A stretch of 64,000 nt of DNA from Achromobacter spanius (GCF_003994415.1 NZ_CP034689.1:4960001-5024000); one strand, 5' to 3'; positions 32,683-40,968 are shown, counted from the stretch's first letter. The notes: generated by a model not told the origin, from the sequence alone. Numbers and translations: made by a program.

Positions 32683-33999
32683 CTAGGCGGTGGTTTCGTA
32701 GTTGCTTTCGAGCTGCGGTCCAGAACCGGCGCCATACACAGGCTTCGCTTCGAAATCCCGCCAGTCGACAGTCTTGGGGACAATGGCCTGGAACGAACAT
32801 ACGCTGGGTAGGATCTGCTTGTCGCCCGTGCCGATAGCGGGCTGCCCCCGGGAGAATTCCTGGACCGCTTCGAGCATCTGGCGCCGGAACTCGACGATGG
32901 CCAGGTCACTGGCCCCGAGGCGATCGTTGGAACGGTCGGCGATCGGGCCCATCGTTACCCACATTGCGATGTCCTGGTTCGGAAAGCCCTTGATGCCCGT
33001 GAAGTTACCTGCCTTCATCGCTTGGCGATCCTGCCAGAATCGGTTGTCCACGTTACGCAGCGGGCGGTACTGATCGTCGAGATCCGAGCCGATGCTGGTA
33101 CCCAGGAATTTGCGCCAGGTTTCGGTATCCGGCGTCGTGGCGCGGTCACCCCACGCAATGAAGTAGAAGACCGAATTGGTGTCATCCATCGGCACGTTGA
33201 CGTTCGCCACGTTGTACAGATTGTTTGGCGGAATCAACACGGTTCCGGGTGCGACGAAAACCGTGGACCGGACATAGTCGGTCTGCGCGGCATTCGTAAT
33301 GGGGCGTCGGATGGCCGCGTAGCGGAAGCCATATTCCGTACGATGGACCTGCATGCGCGGGGCCTTGTCCGTCGACGGCCGCAACCAATTCTTTTCGGTT
33401 GCCTCCGCCCCCCCCACGCGTGCCGGCACGAAGTCCGAAGAATGCAGACTGGAACTATGGGCCGAGTCAATGGCGCCTTCCAGAATCTGCGCCCAGTTGC
33501 ACGGAATCAGGACCTTCGCGATGCTGACTTTCGCGGACTTCTCCGGCGCCCAGGGCGGAGGCACGAACGCTGGGATGCGGGCTTGGTCTCCCATGAACGC
33601 CCAGATCAGCCCCGCCCATTCCTGGACTTTGTACGCCTTGTGCTTCACCTTCTCGGCCATGGTGCTGGCTGCCGGCTCCGAGACCATCTCTATGACGGTT
33701 CCCTCGACATCCATTTTCCAGCCGTGATAGAGGCAACGCAGCCCACAGTCTTCGTTTCTGCCGTAGACGAGCGACACCCGCCGATGCGGACAGTACTCGT
33801 CCATCACGCCAACCCGCCCCTCGGTATCGCGAAACACGACCAAGTCTTCGCCCAGGATCCGCGCATGGACGGGATCTCCGTCGGGTTCGCTCACCTCTTC
33901 GCTCAGGCAAATCGGTATCCAGAAATTGCGCATCAACTGCCCCATCGGCGCGTCCCCTTCAACGCGGCAGAGCAGTTCGTTCTCTTCATTCGTCAACAT
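32683..33999 (-). CDS. pht3: Phthalate 4,5-dioxygenase, Rieske oxygenase subunit
   Basis: 438 residues. The Rieske 2Fe-2S domain has C70-P-H72 and C89-L-Y-H92 (C-x-H-x16-C-x2-H). A catalytic domain follows with WAQILEGAIDSAHSSSLHS, supplying the mononuclear-iron Asp/His and the Asp bridge. It is a single-component-type oxygenase as in phthalate dioxygenase, with a separate reductase (pht2). It converts phthalate to the 4,5-cis-dihydrodiol using O2. It is the first gene of the operon, with a perfect TATAAT and MarR palindrome upstream (34055-34084). Confidence 0.92.
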   Translation of the reverse strand: MLTNEENELLCRVEGDAPMGQLMRNFWIPICLSEEVSEPDGDPVHARILGEDLVVFRDTEGRVGVMDEYCPHRRVSLVYGRNEDCGLRCLYHGWKMDVEGTVIEMVSEPAASTMAEKVKHKAYKVQEWAGLIWAFMGDQARIPAFVPPPWAPEKSAKVSIAKVLIPCNWAQILEGAIDSAHSSSLHSSDFVPARVGGAEATEKNWLRPSTDKAPRMQVHRTEYGFRYAAIRRPITNAAQTDYVRSTVFVAPGTVLIPPNNLYNVANVNVPMDDTNSVFYFIAWGDRATTPDTETWRKFLGTSIGSDLDDQYRPLRNVDNRFWQDRQAMKAGNFTGIKGFPNQDIAMWVTMGPIADRSNDRLGASDLAIVEFRRQMLEAVQEFSRGQPAIGTGDKQILPSVCSFQAIVPKTVDWRDFEAKPVYGAGSGPQLESNYETTA

Positions 34000-34054
34000 A
34001 CACCCTCCTCATCCTCGGATCTCTCAGCACGCGCAGGCGGCGTCTGGCAAAACA

Positions 34055-34084
34055 ATTATATTAGAGATCTAAGTATTTATTCAA
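34055..34084 (-). promoter_or_regulatory. Sigma-70 promoter with MarR operator (pht3-pht5-pht2-pht4)
   Basis: On the minus strand: TTGAAT (complement of 34079-34084), 18-bp spacer, TATAAT (complement of 34055-34060). TTAGAGATCTAA (34061-34072) fills the spacer directly next to the -10. Confidence 0.8.
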
Positions 34085-34115
34085 TGCTGGATTTCCGGCT
34101 GGATACGGTGACGGT

Positions 34116-35132
34116 TCAATTGGCCTTGATCCCGGCATCCTTGATCGCGCTTTCGTAGCGCTTGCCTTCTGCCTCGATCGCGCCGCGATACGCTTCCGGC
34201 GTACCGCCCACGGATTCGATGCCCAGGGTGCTGAATTGCTTCACCACGGCGGGGTCCTTGACTGCTTTCGCGATTTCCTCGCTCATGCGCTTGACGGCAT
34301 AGGGGGGAATTCCGGACGCGCCCAAAGCGCCCACGGTGACGGCAAAGTCGAAACCGGGAACGATCTCAGCGATGGCGGGAATGTTCGGAGCAAGCGCGGA
34401 ACGCTGGCCGCTATTGGTCGCCAGGATCTTGGCCTGTCCCTTTTCCGCGAAACCGGAGAGGGACGGCAGCGCCGCGAACACGACATCGACCTGCCCCCCG
34501 ATCATTGCGGGAACGGACTGCCCCGAGCCGCGGAACGGCACATGGGTGATCTTGGAGTGGAGCGCGACGTTCAACGCTTCCATCGTGAGGTGGTGCGAGC
34601 TTCCCACGCCGGAAGAGCCATAGTTCATCTTCGCGCCATCACGCTTCGCGCGCTCGACGAACTCCTGGAGCGTATTGATGTTGCTCTGGCTGTTGGACGC
34701 GAGAAACAACGGAGAAGTGGCGATCAGCGAGACAGGAACGAAATCCCGCTTAGGGTCATAGGAAAGGTCTTTATACAGCGCCGGATTGATGGACATCATC
34801 GATCCGTCGGTCACGAGATACGTATAGCCATCGCGCGGGCTGCTGGTGAGCGTCTGCGCGGCGATCACGCCATTCGCGCCCGGTTTGTTTTCCACCACGA
34901 CAGACTGTCCGAGGTTCTGGCTGATGCGCTGAGCGACAACGCGCGCAACCGTGTCTGGAAGTCCGCCCGCGGCGTACGGAACGATGAAGCGGATCGGATG
35001 AGAGGGAAACTTCGCCGCATCTTCGGCCAGGGCATTCGCCGACAACGTCAGCGCGGACAGCATGGCGGCGAGCGCAAACCCTCGGCGCACGACATGACAG
35101 GACGGAATGCGCTTTGCGTATCTATTGAACAT
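34116..35132 (-). CDS. Bug/TctC family solute receptor
   Basis: 338 residues. The ATG at 35132 has GGAG 6 bases upstream (ATG 35144 is an alternative). A long signal peptide with RR before the core (VVRRGFALAAMLSALTLSANALA) precedes FPSHPIRFIVPYAAGG, the VENKPGANGVIAAQTL loop and HVPFRGSGQSVPAMIGGQ. It has its own MarR-box promoter (35218-35246) and sits between the pca and pht genes, so phthalate or a related carboxylate is the likely ligand. Confidence 0.92.
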   Translation of the reverse strand: MFNRYAKRIPSCHVVRRGFALAAMLSALTLSANALAEDAAKFPSHPIRFIVPYAAGGLPDTVARVVAQRISQNLGQSVVVENKPGANGVIAAQTLTSSPRDGYTYLVTDGSMMSINPALYKDLSYDPKRDFVPVSLIATSPLFLASNSQSNINTLQEFVERAKRDGAKMNYGSSGVGSSHHLTMEALNVALHSKITHVPFRGSGQSVPAMIGGQVDVVFAALPSLSGFAEKGQAKILATNSGQRSALAPNIPAIAEIVPGFDFAVTVGALGASGIPPYAVKRMSEEIAKAVKDPAVVKQFSTLGIESVGGTPEAYRGAIEAEGKRYESAIKDAGIKAN

Positions 35133-35217
35133 AATTGTCTCCATTGGATCCGCGCCTTCTCGTGAGGGCGAATGTCGACGTTTCTTGCCGTCTGACACCC
35201 ACCGGGCGCGTTCCAAA

Positions 35218-35246
35218 ATAATATTAGAGACCTAAGTATTTTTCAA
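35218..35246 (-). promoter_or_regulatory. Sigma-70 promoter with MarR operator (Bug receptor gene)
   Basis: On the minus strand: TTGAAA (complement of 35241-35246), 17-bp spacer, TATTAT (complement of 35218-35223). TTAGAGACCTAA (35224-35235) lies in the spacer. Confidence 0.75.
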
Positions 35247-35375
35247 TCAGTTGCTGCCTTTTTTTCCGTTCGCGTATTCCCTGAAAGCACGCTGCCGCGC
35301 CGCTTTCTGGCGGACAAGCGCCAACATCCCCGCGATCCGTCGCAGGGATGCCGAGGCGCTCCTCGCAAGCCGGCA

Positions 35376-35750
35376 CTACCCGGAGGCAAACAGGCGGTCG
35401 AAGAGATGAAACGCCGAATTTGCCGCAGGCACTCCGCAGTAGATGGCCGTCTGCAACAGCACTTCTTTTATCTCTTCGGGGGATACGCCATTGTTCTTTG
35501 CTGCATTGAGGTGCAGCGCCAGTTCCTCCTGGCGGTTCAGGGCAACCATCAGGCCTATGGTGATGAGACTGCGTGTATGCCTGGGCAGGCCATCGCGCGT
35601 CCAGATCTCTCCCCACGCATAGCGCGTGATGAGATCCTGGAAGTCCGTATTCAGCGCGGTGCGGTTGCTCAAGGAGCGCTGCACGTGCGCGTCGCCGAGC
35701 ACCTCACGCCGGACTTCCAACCCCGCCTCATAGCGGTCATGCTCGTCCAT
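35376..35750 (-). CDS. pcaC: 4-carboxymuconolactone decarboxylase
   Basis: The 124-residue CMD-family protein reads DRYEAGLEVRREVLGDAHV, FQDLITRYAWGEIWTR, RSLITIGLMVALNRQEELALH and IKEVLLQTAIYCGVPAANSAFH, the full PcaC signature including the His of the LALH region. It decarboxylates 4-carboxymuconolactone to 3-oxoadipate enol-lactone. The start has GGAGGAAG upstream, and the gene overlaps the end of pcaB by 14 bp. The next pathway gene, pcaD, is not downstream. Confidence 0.93.
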   Translation of the reverse strand: MDEHDRYEAGLEVRREVLGDAHVQRSLSNRTALNTDFQDLITRYAWGEIWTRDGLPRHTRSLITIGLMVALNRQEELALHLNAAKNNGVSPEEIKEVLLQTAIYCGVPAANSAFHLFDRLFASG

Positions 35751-37143
35751 GATCTTCCTCCCTCTCATTTAGTACTTCTCCGCACGCCCCCAGACCGCTC
35801 GACCGCCCGTGGTATTTGGCGAGGACGGCATCCACATAGCCTGTCGACTGGCCGCAGTAGTTGAGCGGGCTCAACAGCTCGGCGAGCTTCGCAGGGGACA
35901 GATAGTCCGTTACCGCGGCGTCTCGCGAGAGAACCTCCAGCAAGGGACGATTTGACGAGACCGCCAGGCGCGACGCCCTCTCGACCAACTCGTGCGCAGG
36001 AAGGCGTCCAATGTGCGTGCCCAGCGCCAGCATGACGGCTTCCGCCTGGATCAGACCCCGCGTAACGTTCAGGTTTTGCAGCATCCGGTCTGCGTGCACC
36101 TCCAACCCCGACATAATGTCGGCAGTCGTTGCCACGGCGCCGCCCGTGATCACCGCAAGCTCCGGCAAGACGTCCCACTCTGCTTGCCAACCGCCAAGCG
36201 CCCTTTCATGCTCCTGGACCATGCCGCTGAAGAGAGCCGCCACCAAGTGAGGCGCCTTCACCCCTGCGCTGAGCACAGCGGCGCAACCGACCGGATTGCG
36301 TTTGTGCGGCATGGTCGAGGAGCCTCCCTTGCCCTTTGCACTCGCTTCCGCGACTTCACCGATTTCGGTCTGGGCCAGCAAGCTCATGTCGCGCGCCATC
36401 TTCGCGCATGCTCCCGTCAACATGCCCATCCATGCCGCCACGGATACGAGTCTGTCCCGTTGCGTATGCCAAGGGATGTCGGGCAGGTTCAGTCCAAGAT
36501 GACGCGCGAGGGACCGGGAGACAGCCGATGCCTGATCACCCAGGCTGGCCAAAGTGCCAGCGGCTCCCCCGAACTGCAGCACCGCCACGTTCTCTTGATG
36601 CCGCGCGAGGTCATCCTGCAGACGGCCCACGGCATCGAGATACTGCGCGAGTTTCAGTCCGAACGTCATCGGCAGGGCCTGCTGCAACCAAGTCCTGCCG
36701 ACCGTCGGCGTGGTACGGTGCTCGCTGGCCCGCGCGGCCAGGCTGGACGCAAGGGGGTTGATCTGCCGCTCAAGAATCACCAAAGAGGAACGCAGTTGCA
36801 GCACCAGGCCGGTGTCGATGATGTCCTGGCTCGTCGCGCCCCAGTGCACAAATCCCGCCGCCCGGATGTCCGCGCGCTTCACTTTTGCCGTGAGCTGCCG
36901 AACAAGTGGAATGGCCAGGTTTCCGCCGGCCGACGCCTCGTTCTTGAGGGCATCGATATCGAACAGATCGGCACGGCATGCGGCAACGATGGGCGCCACC
37001 GCGTCTTGAGGAATGACGCCATGCTCTGCGCAGCTACGGGCCAGCGCCGCTTCGACATCGAGCATGGCCTGAAGGGTCCCGGTTTCAGACCAGACATGGT
37101 TCATGGCGGGATGACCGCGCAGCAGATCTGTCAGCGTGCCCAT
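35737..37143 (-). CDS. pcaB: 3-carboxy-cis,cis-muconate cycloisomerase
   Basis: The 468-residue member of the fumarase/aspartase superfamily has the signature GGSSTMPHKRNP (flexible catalytic loop), VHWGATSQDIIDTG and TVGRTWLQQALP. It lactonises 3-carboxymuconate to 4-carboxymuconolactone. ATG 37143 gives the family N-terminus and overlaps neither dioxygenase domain; an earlier non-ATG start at 37164 would overlap pcaG. It lies between pcaG and pcaC in a tightly packed operon. Confidence 0.93.
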   Translation of the reverse strand: MGTLTDLLRGHPAMNHVWSETGTLQAMLDVEAALARSCAEHGVIPQDAVAPIVAACRADLFDIDALKNEASAGGNLAIPLVRQLTAKVKRADIRAAGFVHWGATSQDIIDTGLVLQLRSSLVILERQINPLASSLAARASEHRTTPTVGRTWLQQALPMTFGLKLAQYLDAVGRLQDDLARHQENVAVLQFGGAAGTLASLGDQASAVSRSLARHLGLNLPDIPWHTQRDRLVSVAAWMGMLTGACAKMARDMSLLAQTEIGEVAEASAKGKGGSSTMPHKRNPVGCAAVLSAGVKAPHLVAALFSGMVQEHERALGGWQAEWDVLPELAVITGGAVATTADIMSGLEVHADRMLQNLNVTRGLIQAEAVMLALGTHIGRLPAHELVERASRLAVSSNRPLLEVLSRDAAVTDYLSPAKLAELLSPLNYCGQSTGYVDAVLAKYHGRSSGLGACGEVLNEREEDHGRA

Positions 37144-37153
37144 CGCCGCGCCC

Positions 37154-37744
37154 TCAGCAGTCAAAGAATACCGTTTCGTCCGGACCTTGGAGGTGGATGT
37201 CGAAGCGATACTGCTTCACCCCCGAGCCGGCAACCTGCTTGGCGATGAGCGTTCGGCGGCGGGCTGCGGGAACACTGTTCAGAACAGGGTCGCTCTCATT
37301 GGCCGCCGGCTCATCCTCGAAGTAGAGCCGGGTGAAGGCGTGCATCAACATGCCGCGCATGTGAAGGATCACATCAATGTAGGGAGCCGAACCGGTGGCA
37401 ACCGGTCCTGGCTTGATCGTACGAATCACGAACCTGTTGCTCTCCTCGGTGCCTGTTCCGACACGGCAGAAGCCTTTGAATCCGCGAGCTATCGCGTCAT
37501 CGTGGCTGGCAACGTATTGCCCCGAGGCGTCGGCCTGCAGGGACTCGACGATGGCGTCGTCCACGGCGGCTCCGCTGCCGTCGTAGACCGTGCCCGTGAT
37601 GATGATGTGCTCGCCCGCCACGCCGGGTTCCGCCGCATTGGCGGTGAACAGGCTTTTCAAATCAAAGTTGTATTGCTCCGGACAGAGGCCATATGCGAAG
37701 AACGGGCCTACCGTTTGGGAGGGAGTCTGCTTCAGTTGGCTCAT
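37154..37744 (-). CDS. pcaG: Protocatechuate 3,4-dioxygenase alpha subunit
   Basis: 196 residues of the intradiol dioxygenase alpha type: QTPSQTVGPFFAYGL near the start, GTVYDGSGAAVDDAIVESLQAD, and RTIKPGPV before a degenerate metal region, as expected because the alpha subunit lacks the full iron-ligand set. It starts 2 bp after the pcaH stop (TAATCATG). Together with PcaH it cleaves protocatechuate to 3-carboxy-cis,cis-muconate. Confidence 0.94.
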   Translation of the reverse strand: MSQLKQTPSQTVGPFFAYGLCPEQYNFDLKSLFTANAAEPGVAGEHIIITGTVYDGSGAAVDDAIVESLQADASGQYVASHDDAIARGFKGFCRVGTGTEESNRFVIRTIKPGPVATGSAPYIDVILHMRGMLMHAFTRLYFEDEPAANESDPVLNSVPAARRRTLIAKQVAGSGVKQYRFDIHLQGPDETVFFDC

Positions 37745-37746
37745 GA

Positions 37747-38457
37747 TTACTCCGTGGGGGTCTGGCGCGCGCCGCGCAGCACGATGTCGAATTCGTAGCC
37801 GAGAGCCACCCCTTCCTGGGTTGCGGCAAGAGAGAACTGCGCCACGAGGCGGTCGCGGGCATATTCGGGCACGCCCTGGAAGATGGGATCCAACGCGAGC
37901 AACGGGTCGCCCGGAAAGTACATCTGGGTCACCAACCGCGACCCGAAGTACTGGCCAAAGAGCGAAAAATGAATGTGATTCGGACGCCACGCATTGCTAT
38001 GGTTGCCCCACGGGTATGCGCCCGGCTTGATCGTGACGAAGCGATAGCGCCCCTGATCATCCGTAATACAGCGCCCCGCCCCAAGAAAATTGGGGTCGAG
38101 CGGCGCGTCATGCTGATCACCCTTGTGAACATACCGGCCCGCCGCATTGGCCTGCCAGATTTCCACCAGCGTGTGACGCACAGGTCTACCTGACTCATCC
38201 AACACCCGGCCCGTCACGATGATGCGCTCGCCGAGGGGGGCTCCGTTCTTGATCGCGTTTAGGGTCAGGTCGTGATCCAAATTTCCCAGTTGCTCACTGC
38301 CATACACGGGCGCCAACCGATTGCCCAGCGCGCCCTTCAGAGGCACCAAGGGCAGCGACGGACTGCGCAACACAGAGGACTTGTACGGCGGATGCCTGTA
38401 GGGCGGATTCGCCTGCCAATCGCGAGGCGTAAGAAGGATAGCGTCTTCGTGGCTCAA
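37747..38457 (-). CDS. pcaH: Protocatechuate 3,4-dioxygenase beta subunit
   Basis: 236 residues with the catalytic Fe(III) ligands in expected order: Tyr in GRYVHK, Tyr in PGAYPW and two His in HIHF. The N-terminus reads SHEDAILLTPRDWQANPPYRHPPYKSSVLRSP. No ATG is available; I chose TTG 38457 because the alternatives GTG 38487 and GTG 38499 overlap the predicted promoter/PcaQ dyad. It is the first gene of pcaHGBC, divergent from the pcaQ-like gene. Confidence 0.92.
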   Translation of the reverse strand: MSHEDAILLTPRDWQANPPYRHPPYKSSVLRSPSLPLVPLKGALGNRLAPVYGSEQLGNLDHDLTLNAIKNGAPLGERIIVTGRVLDESGRPVRHTLVEIWQANAAGRYVHKGDQHDAPLDPNFLGAGRCITDDQGRYRFVTIKPGAYPWGNHSNAWRPNHIHFSLFGQYFGSRLVTQMYFPGDPLLALDPIFQGVPEYARDRLVAQFSLAATQEGVALGYEFDIVLRGARQTPTE

Positions 38458-38492
38458 GGTAGACCCCGATCGTAGGTGGAATAGCACAACTT

Positions 38493-38511
38493 TAACCACG
38501 ACCGAAAGTTA
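38493..38511. promoter_or_regulatory. Candidate PcaQ (LysR) binding dyad between pcaH and pcaQ
   Basis: TAAC-N11-GTTA (38493-38511) is a T-N11-A type dyad in the 95-bp divergent region. The known PcaQ consensus (ATAACC-N4-GGTTAA) shares its half-site sequence but not its spacing. The AT-rich block TATATATA next to it could hold the pcaH -10. Confidence 0.45.
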
Positions 38512-38552
38512 TATATAGTGATCTTTTCTACCTACAATATCCAAAAAAAGTT

Positions 38553-39467
38553 ATGGATTTCAACATACACGGGAATCGCATCAAACTACGGCATCTTCAA
38601 TGCTTCATCGCGGTCGCCCAACTTCGCAGTCTGCAAAAAGCGAGTGAAGCGCTTGCCATCACTCAGCCGGCGGTTTCCAAGACCCTGGCGGAGTTGGAGT
38701 CAGCGACTGGCGCTCGCCTGTTCGAGCGCGGACGAAAAGGGGCGGAACTCACCGACCACGGCCGGATGTTCGCGCCCTACGCAAACGCAGCCCTGTCGGC
38801 GCTACAGGAAGGCGTGCAAAAACTCCGGGGCGGAAATCAAGCGCCCCCGTCCATTGTGCGGGTCGGAATCCTTCCCACCCTCGCCCAGGTGTTGTTCCCA
38901 CCGGCATTGGCGGAATTCCGGCGGGCATTCGCGACCGTAAGCGTCGACGTCCACACGGGCCCCAACCTGGAACTGCTGCGCAGCCTCAAGGCGGCCGAGG
39001 TCGATTTCGTCGTTGGCCGACTGGGCGAGCCATCATCCATGACGGGAATGAGCTTCGAGCACCTCTTTCGCGAGCCGCTCACGATCGTCGTCCGCGCGGG
39101 ACATCCCATCCTCCGGGGCCCCATCACAGCGAGCACGCTTGCTTCCTATGACCTCCTTTTGCCGTCTGCGGGCACACTCATCCGCCAGTCGGCGGATAGC
39201 GTCTTGGCCGCATTCGGCGTGCCCGAACGCGCGGCAATGATCTGCAGCCTGTCGGTCTCGCTGAATCTTCAACTCACGCTGCAGAATGAAGCAATCTGGT
39301 TCGTTCCGGCCAGCCTGGTCGACAGCTATGTCGCCAGCGGTGAACTGATGCGGGTTCCCATGCCGGTTGGCGGAACCGATGAGCCGATAGGCCTGTTGCG
39401 GCGCACCGACGTGGCGCTCCCCCCCATGGAGCGGCTCTATTCGAGGCGTTCAAGGCCGCGGGCCTGA
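38553..39467 (+). CDS. pcaQ: LysR family regulator, PcaQ-like, with altered C-terminus
   Basis: 304 residues. N-terminal HTH (LRHLQCFIAVAQLRSLQKASEALAITQPAVSKTLAELE, as in PcaQ/GbpR-type regulators) and a C-terminal effector domain. The last 15 residues read YSRRSRPRA in place of a family-like ending: in the other frame the DNA reads FEAFKAAGLNQNRQRSA then stop, so a small indel near 39441 has frameshifted the terminus. It is divergent from pcaHGBC and is expected to activate it with a muconate-type co-inducer. Its 3' 71 bp belong to the duplicated segment also present at 18177. Confidence 0.9.
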   Translation: MDFNIHGNRIKLRHLQCFIAVAQLRSLQKASEALAITQPAVSKTLAELESATGARLFERGRKGAELTDHGRMFAPYANAALSALQEGVQKLRGGNQAPPSIVRVGILPTLAQVLFPPALAEFRRAFATVSVDVHTGPNLELLRSLKAAEVDFVVGRLGEPSSMTGMSFEHLFREPLTIVVRAGHPILRGPITASTLASYDLLLPSAGTLIRQSADSVLAAFGVPERAAMICSLSVSLNLQLTLQNEAIWFVPASLVDSYVASGELMRVPMPVGGTDEPIGLLRRTDVALPPMERLYSRRSRPRA

Positions 39468-40091
39468 ACCAAAACCGCCAGCGCAGTGCCTGAACGCGGC
39501 CCGCCAAGACGATTTCAAAGTTTGCGGAGTACGCTAGCCGCGAGCGTCAGTCGCGTTTGGAGTCGAATAATGCGGCCTTGCTGGCCGGAAAAACCCGGCC
39601 GCCAGGCGTATCCCGTCTACTGGGCGAGGTGTCCTTCGGCATCCTACGGACCCGCTTCACACACCCGGACGGCACACCCATCGGCATTGCAGGTTTGTGG
39701 GACCGGTACCGCGATCCCGCCGGGCAATGGCAGGAAAGCTACACCATGCTGACCATCAAAGCGGACAAGGACCCGCTTTTCCGTGAATACCACCAGCCCG
39801 GCAAGGAAAAGCGCATGGTTGTCACCCTGCCTGAGGGCGCTTAACGCGAATGGTTGACCGCGCCTGTCGACGAAAGCGGGGATTTCCTGGCGCCCATTCC
39901 AAGCGACAAGCTGGTGGCTACACCCGTGCTCTAAGTCGGCCGCATCGTATCAATAGCAGCAGCCACCGGCTGCATGCGAGGCTGAGCGGCGCGTCATCCA
40001 GAACTTGACACTCGAAATCGGTCTTCCGGACGTCATATCCGGCTGTAAGCCAGGGTCGGAAGCCGCCGGCGATGGGGTCCGTTCTCGGCCA
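39397..40091 (+). repeat. Duplicated segment, copy 2
   Basis: 695 bp related to 18177-19322 and shorter because about 454 bp are deleted at 39648-39650. It starts inside the 3' end of the pcaQ-like gene and ends 10 bp before the alpha/beta hydrolase stop. Copy 2 preserves the natural junction with lysR, copy 1 does not. Confidence 0.88.
39650..39934 (+). pseudogene. SRAP/YedK-type protein remnant, copy 2
   Basis: TRFTHPDGTPIGIAGLWDRYRDPAGQW, SYTMLTIKADKDPLFREYHQPGKEKRMVV and LPEGA are in frame; then TAA replaces a Tyr codon, followed by REWLTAPVDESGDFLAPIPSDKLVAT and the original stop at 39934. The N-terminal half with the catalytic Cys is deleted. GIAGLW is better preserved than in copy 1. 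Confidence 0.78.
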
Positions 40092-40101
40092 ATCGCTGCC
40101 A

Positions 40102-40920
40102 TCAGGCGTCGGCGAGCTGTTTCAGGACGGCCGCCACAATGGCTTCCGGTCTATCTTCCTGCACGAGATGGCCCGCATTTCTGATTGGAACACAGGGTCT
40201 GTCCGAAATCAGAGAAGCCAAAGTTTCACCGGTCTCGTACGGAATCCAGTTGTCGTTCTCCCCCCACAAGACCTTCACCGGGCAGTCCATAGCGCGATAT
40301 TTATCTTGAAGCACATCCGTGTACTTCTGATCCATCTGCGCAATTTGCCGATAAAAGGCGGGCTGGCCGATCGGGCCCAACCAGGGCCTGCTATAGACAT
40401 CAAGCGCTTCATCAGAGAGAGGGTTATGCGCTGCCGTCTGCAAATAGGCGTTCAGGATCGCGCGATGCATGTAGTCGGGCATCCCCGAAAAAGCGTTCTC
40501 ATGCCTGCGGACGTGTTGGATCAAGGGCGATCCCCAAGGAGCCAGTGCAACGGCGTCAAATATCGTCAGCGAGGCGTAGCGCAGCCCGTCCAGGTAATAC
40601 GCACGCAACGCGGTAGCACCGCCAAAATCGTGCGCCAACACATCAGGACGCTCAAGGCCCCATTCATTGAACAATGCTGAAAGCACCTTGTTCTGCACGC
40701 CGAGTGAGACATCCTGGTCTACTCGCATTTCGGATTGCCCATAGCCCACCAGGTCGAAGAAGTAGACGGTTCGGCGATCGACAAGCTGCGGCACGATCCT
40801 GCGCCATACCTGTGACGAAAATGGCGTTCCATGGATGGCGACAAGAGGTGGCCCCTTGCCACATTTCCCCCATCTGACAGCGCTGCCTTCGATCATCGAC
40901 GTATTGGATAGATCCAGCAT
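40102..40920 (-). CDS. Alpha/beta hydrolase with Asp nucleophile (dehalogenase/epoxide-hydrolase-like)
   Basis: 272 residues from ATG 40920 (AGAGG 5 bases upstream). HGTPFSS (oxyanion region, residues 30-36), FDLVGYGQS, then the nucleophile elbow LAHDFGGATA with Asp98 where esterases carry Ser; acid in WGENDNWIP, and His in NAGHLVQEDRPE. The HD-x-G-G elbow is that of haloalkane/haloacetate dehalogenases and epoxide hydrolases. Substrate unknown. It is not pcaD, whose elbow has Ser. It is divergent from an ArsR gene across a palindrome, so probably induced by a specific compound. Confidence 0.85.
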   Translation of the reverse strand: MLDLSNTSMIEGSAVRWGKCGKGPPLVAIHGTPFSSQVWRRIVPQLVDRRTVYFFDLVGYGQSEMRVDQDVSLGVQNKVLSALFNEWGLERPDVLAHDFGGATALRAYYLDGLRYASLTIFDAVALAPWGSPLIQHVRRHENAFSGMPDYMHRAILNAYLQTAAHNPLSDEALDVYSRPWLGPIGQPAFYRQIAQMDQKYTDVLQDKYRAMDCPVKVLWGENDNWIPYETGETLASLISDRPCVPIRNAGHLVQEDRPEAIVAAVLKQLADA

Positions 40921-40936
40921 AGGCACCTCTCATATA

Positions 40937-40954
40937 GTCAGTTAGCTAATTGAC
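40937..40954. promoter_or_regulatory. Palindromic operator between hydrolase and ArsR genes
   Basis: GTCAGTTAGCTAATTGAC is a palindrome with one mismatched pair, centred in the 48-bp divergent gap. A -10-like TATACT (40957-40962) follows it on the plus strand. It is probably the ArsR site controlling both genes. Confidence 0.55.
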
Positions 40955-40968
40955 GATATACTAGAGAG

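Noticed and set aside
35992..37248. 418-codon open frame on the plus strand
   Set aside because: It is antisense to pcaB and has no protein-like pattern.
40102..40920. pcaD (3-oxoadipate enol-lactonase) for the hydrolase near the pca genes
   Set aside because: The nucleophile elbow is HDFGG with Asp, whereas enol-lactonases have a Ser elbow, and the gene is separated from pca by the repeat and has its own regulator.
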